Shown here: in pieces, positions 6,815-7,191 of the stretch
Layout of the letters: each line of letters opens with the position of its first letter
Numbering within the stretch: position 1 is the stretch's first letter
Assembly: GCA_030619185.1 (NCBI GenBank)
Contig: JAUXBW010000117.1
Span: forward strand, 1 to 7,191
Reading direction: 5' to 3'
Length of the DNA: 7,191 nt
Origin: Methyloprofundus sp.
Lineage (GTDB): Bacteria; Pseudomonadota; Gammaproteobacteria; Methylococcales; Methylomonadaceae
The notes under the pieces: generated by a model
What the model was told of the DNA's origin: nothing
What the model saw: the letters and a program-made list of their open reading frames with translations, nothing else
Databases searched by the model: none
Position numbers and translations under genes: made by a program

Positions 6815-7191
6815 TTAATCAACTTGGACTTTATAAAACATCGCATATAAAACAGGAACGACAACCATCGTCAAGACAGTACCAAAAGCAAGGCCAAACA
6901 TGATTGTAACAGCCATAGAGACCCAGAAATCATCTTGTAATAACGGCGCCATACCAAATACAGTCGTTGCCGCTGCATTGATCACTGGGTTCAGTCTTGC
7001 TACAGCCGCTTCGATTACCGCGTTATAAGCAGACATGCCCTCTTTCAGGTTCAATGTGACCTGATCAAGTAAAACTATCGCATTCTTAATCATCATCCCG
7101 GCTAAACTCATAGCGCCTAATACTGCCATAAAACCAAAGGGTGTGCCGGTGATCAACAAACCGAAAGTAATACCAATAAGCGCAAACGGGA
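6815..7191 (-). CDS. RND-superfamily efflux permease, C-terminal end (start beyond right edge)
   Basis: Last 125 codons (plus two bases of another) of an inner-membrane, proton-driven permease of the AcrB/HAE type, which works as a trimer with a periplasmic adaptor and an outer-membrane channel. The frame is open to the window edge, beginning PFALIGITFGLLITG, and ends in TAA at 6815-6817; a TTG at 7159 is an internal Leu codon, not the start. Three membrane segments are visible. The first, FMAVLGAMSLAGMMIKNAIVLL, contains a Lys that aligns with AcrB Lys940. The second, in ARLNPVINAAATTVFGMAPLL, has an Arg that aligns with AcrB Arg971. The third is MAVTIMFGLAFGTVLTMVVVPVLYAMF. Both residues are part of the proton-relay network in AcrB, so this end looks functional. 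The AcrB Thr978 position appears to be Ala here. The cytoplasmic tail after the last helix is short (YKVQVD). Substrate class cannot be judged from this end; the adaptor gene is expected upstream, outside the window. Confidence 0.92.
   Translation of the reverse strand, partial: PFALIGITFGLLITGTPFGFMAVLGAMSLAGMMIKNAIVLLDQVTLNLKEGMSAYNAVIEAAVARLNPVINAAATTVFGMAPLLQDDFWVSMAVTIMFGLAFGTVLTMVVVPVLYAMFYKVQVD

Noticed and set aside
1..7191. CRISPR array, tRNA or rRNA genes, toxin-antitoxin or defence system
   Set aside because: No regularly spaced direct repeats, no cloverleaf or rRNA-like conserved stretch, and no matching protein families were seen on either strand.

Overview
The window looks like a chromosomal piece of a gammaproteobacterium. 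ParC, a PBP1b-type bifunctional penicillin-binding protein and an RND efflux permease are all close in motif order and wording to their gammaproteobacterial relatives. By eye the base composition is moderate, around the mid-40s percent GC. I cannot name the genus. All four protein-coding genes lie on the minus strand, so the region is transcribed from the right edge of the window towards the left.

Right to left: (i) 7191-6815 holds the C-terminal end of an RND-superfamily efflux permease whose start lies outside the window. (ii) 6814-6380 is a 435-bp stretch without a convincing gene. It carries several inverted repeats, the longest an imperfect 59-bp hairpin, and may be a dispersed repeat, a MITE or IS remnant, or a structured leader. 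(iii) 6379-4481 encodes a 632-residue cobalamin-binding-type radical SAM protein of unknown substrate, with a non-canonical CX4CX2C cluster motif. (iv) 4480-4378 is a 103-bp gap containing a dyad of AGCT motifs. (v) 4377-2143 encodes ParC, the A subunit of topoisomerase IV. (vi) 2139 to the left edge encodes the first 713 residues of a class A PBP of the PBP1b (MrcB) type.

parC and mrcB are separated by only three bases and share a reading frame (TAG-ACG-ATG). They are almost certainly co-transcribed and probably translationally coupled, which links chromosome decatenation with septal or lateral wall synthesis. The radical SAM gene is co-directional but has its own gaps on both sides, and its link to the others may be only positional. 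Nothing in the window looks like a complete new defence or mobile system. The two items most worth attention are the radical SAM enzyme with its unusual cysteine spacing and the hairpin-rich spacer upstream of it.
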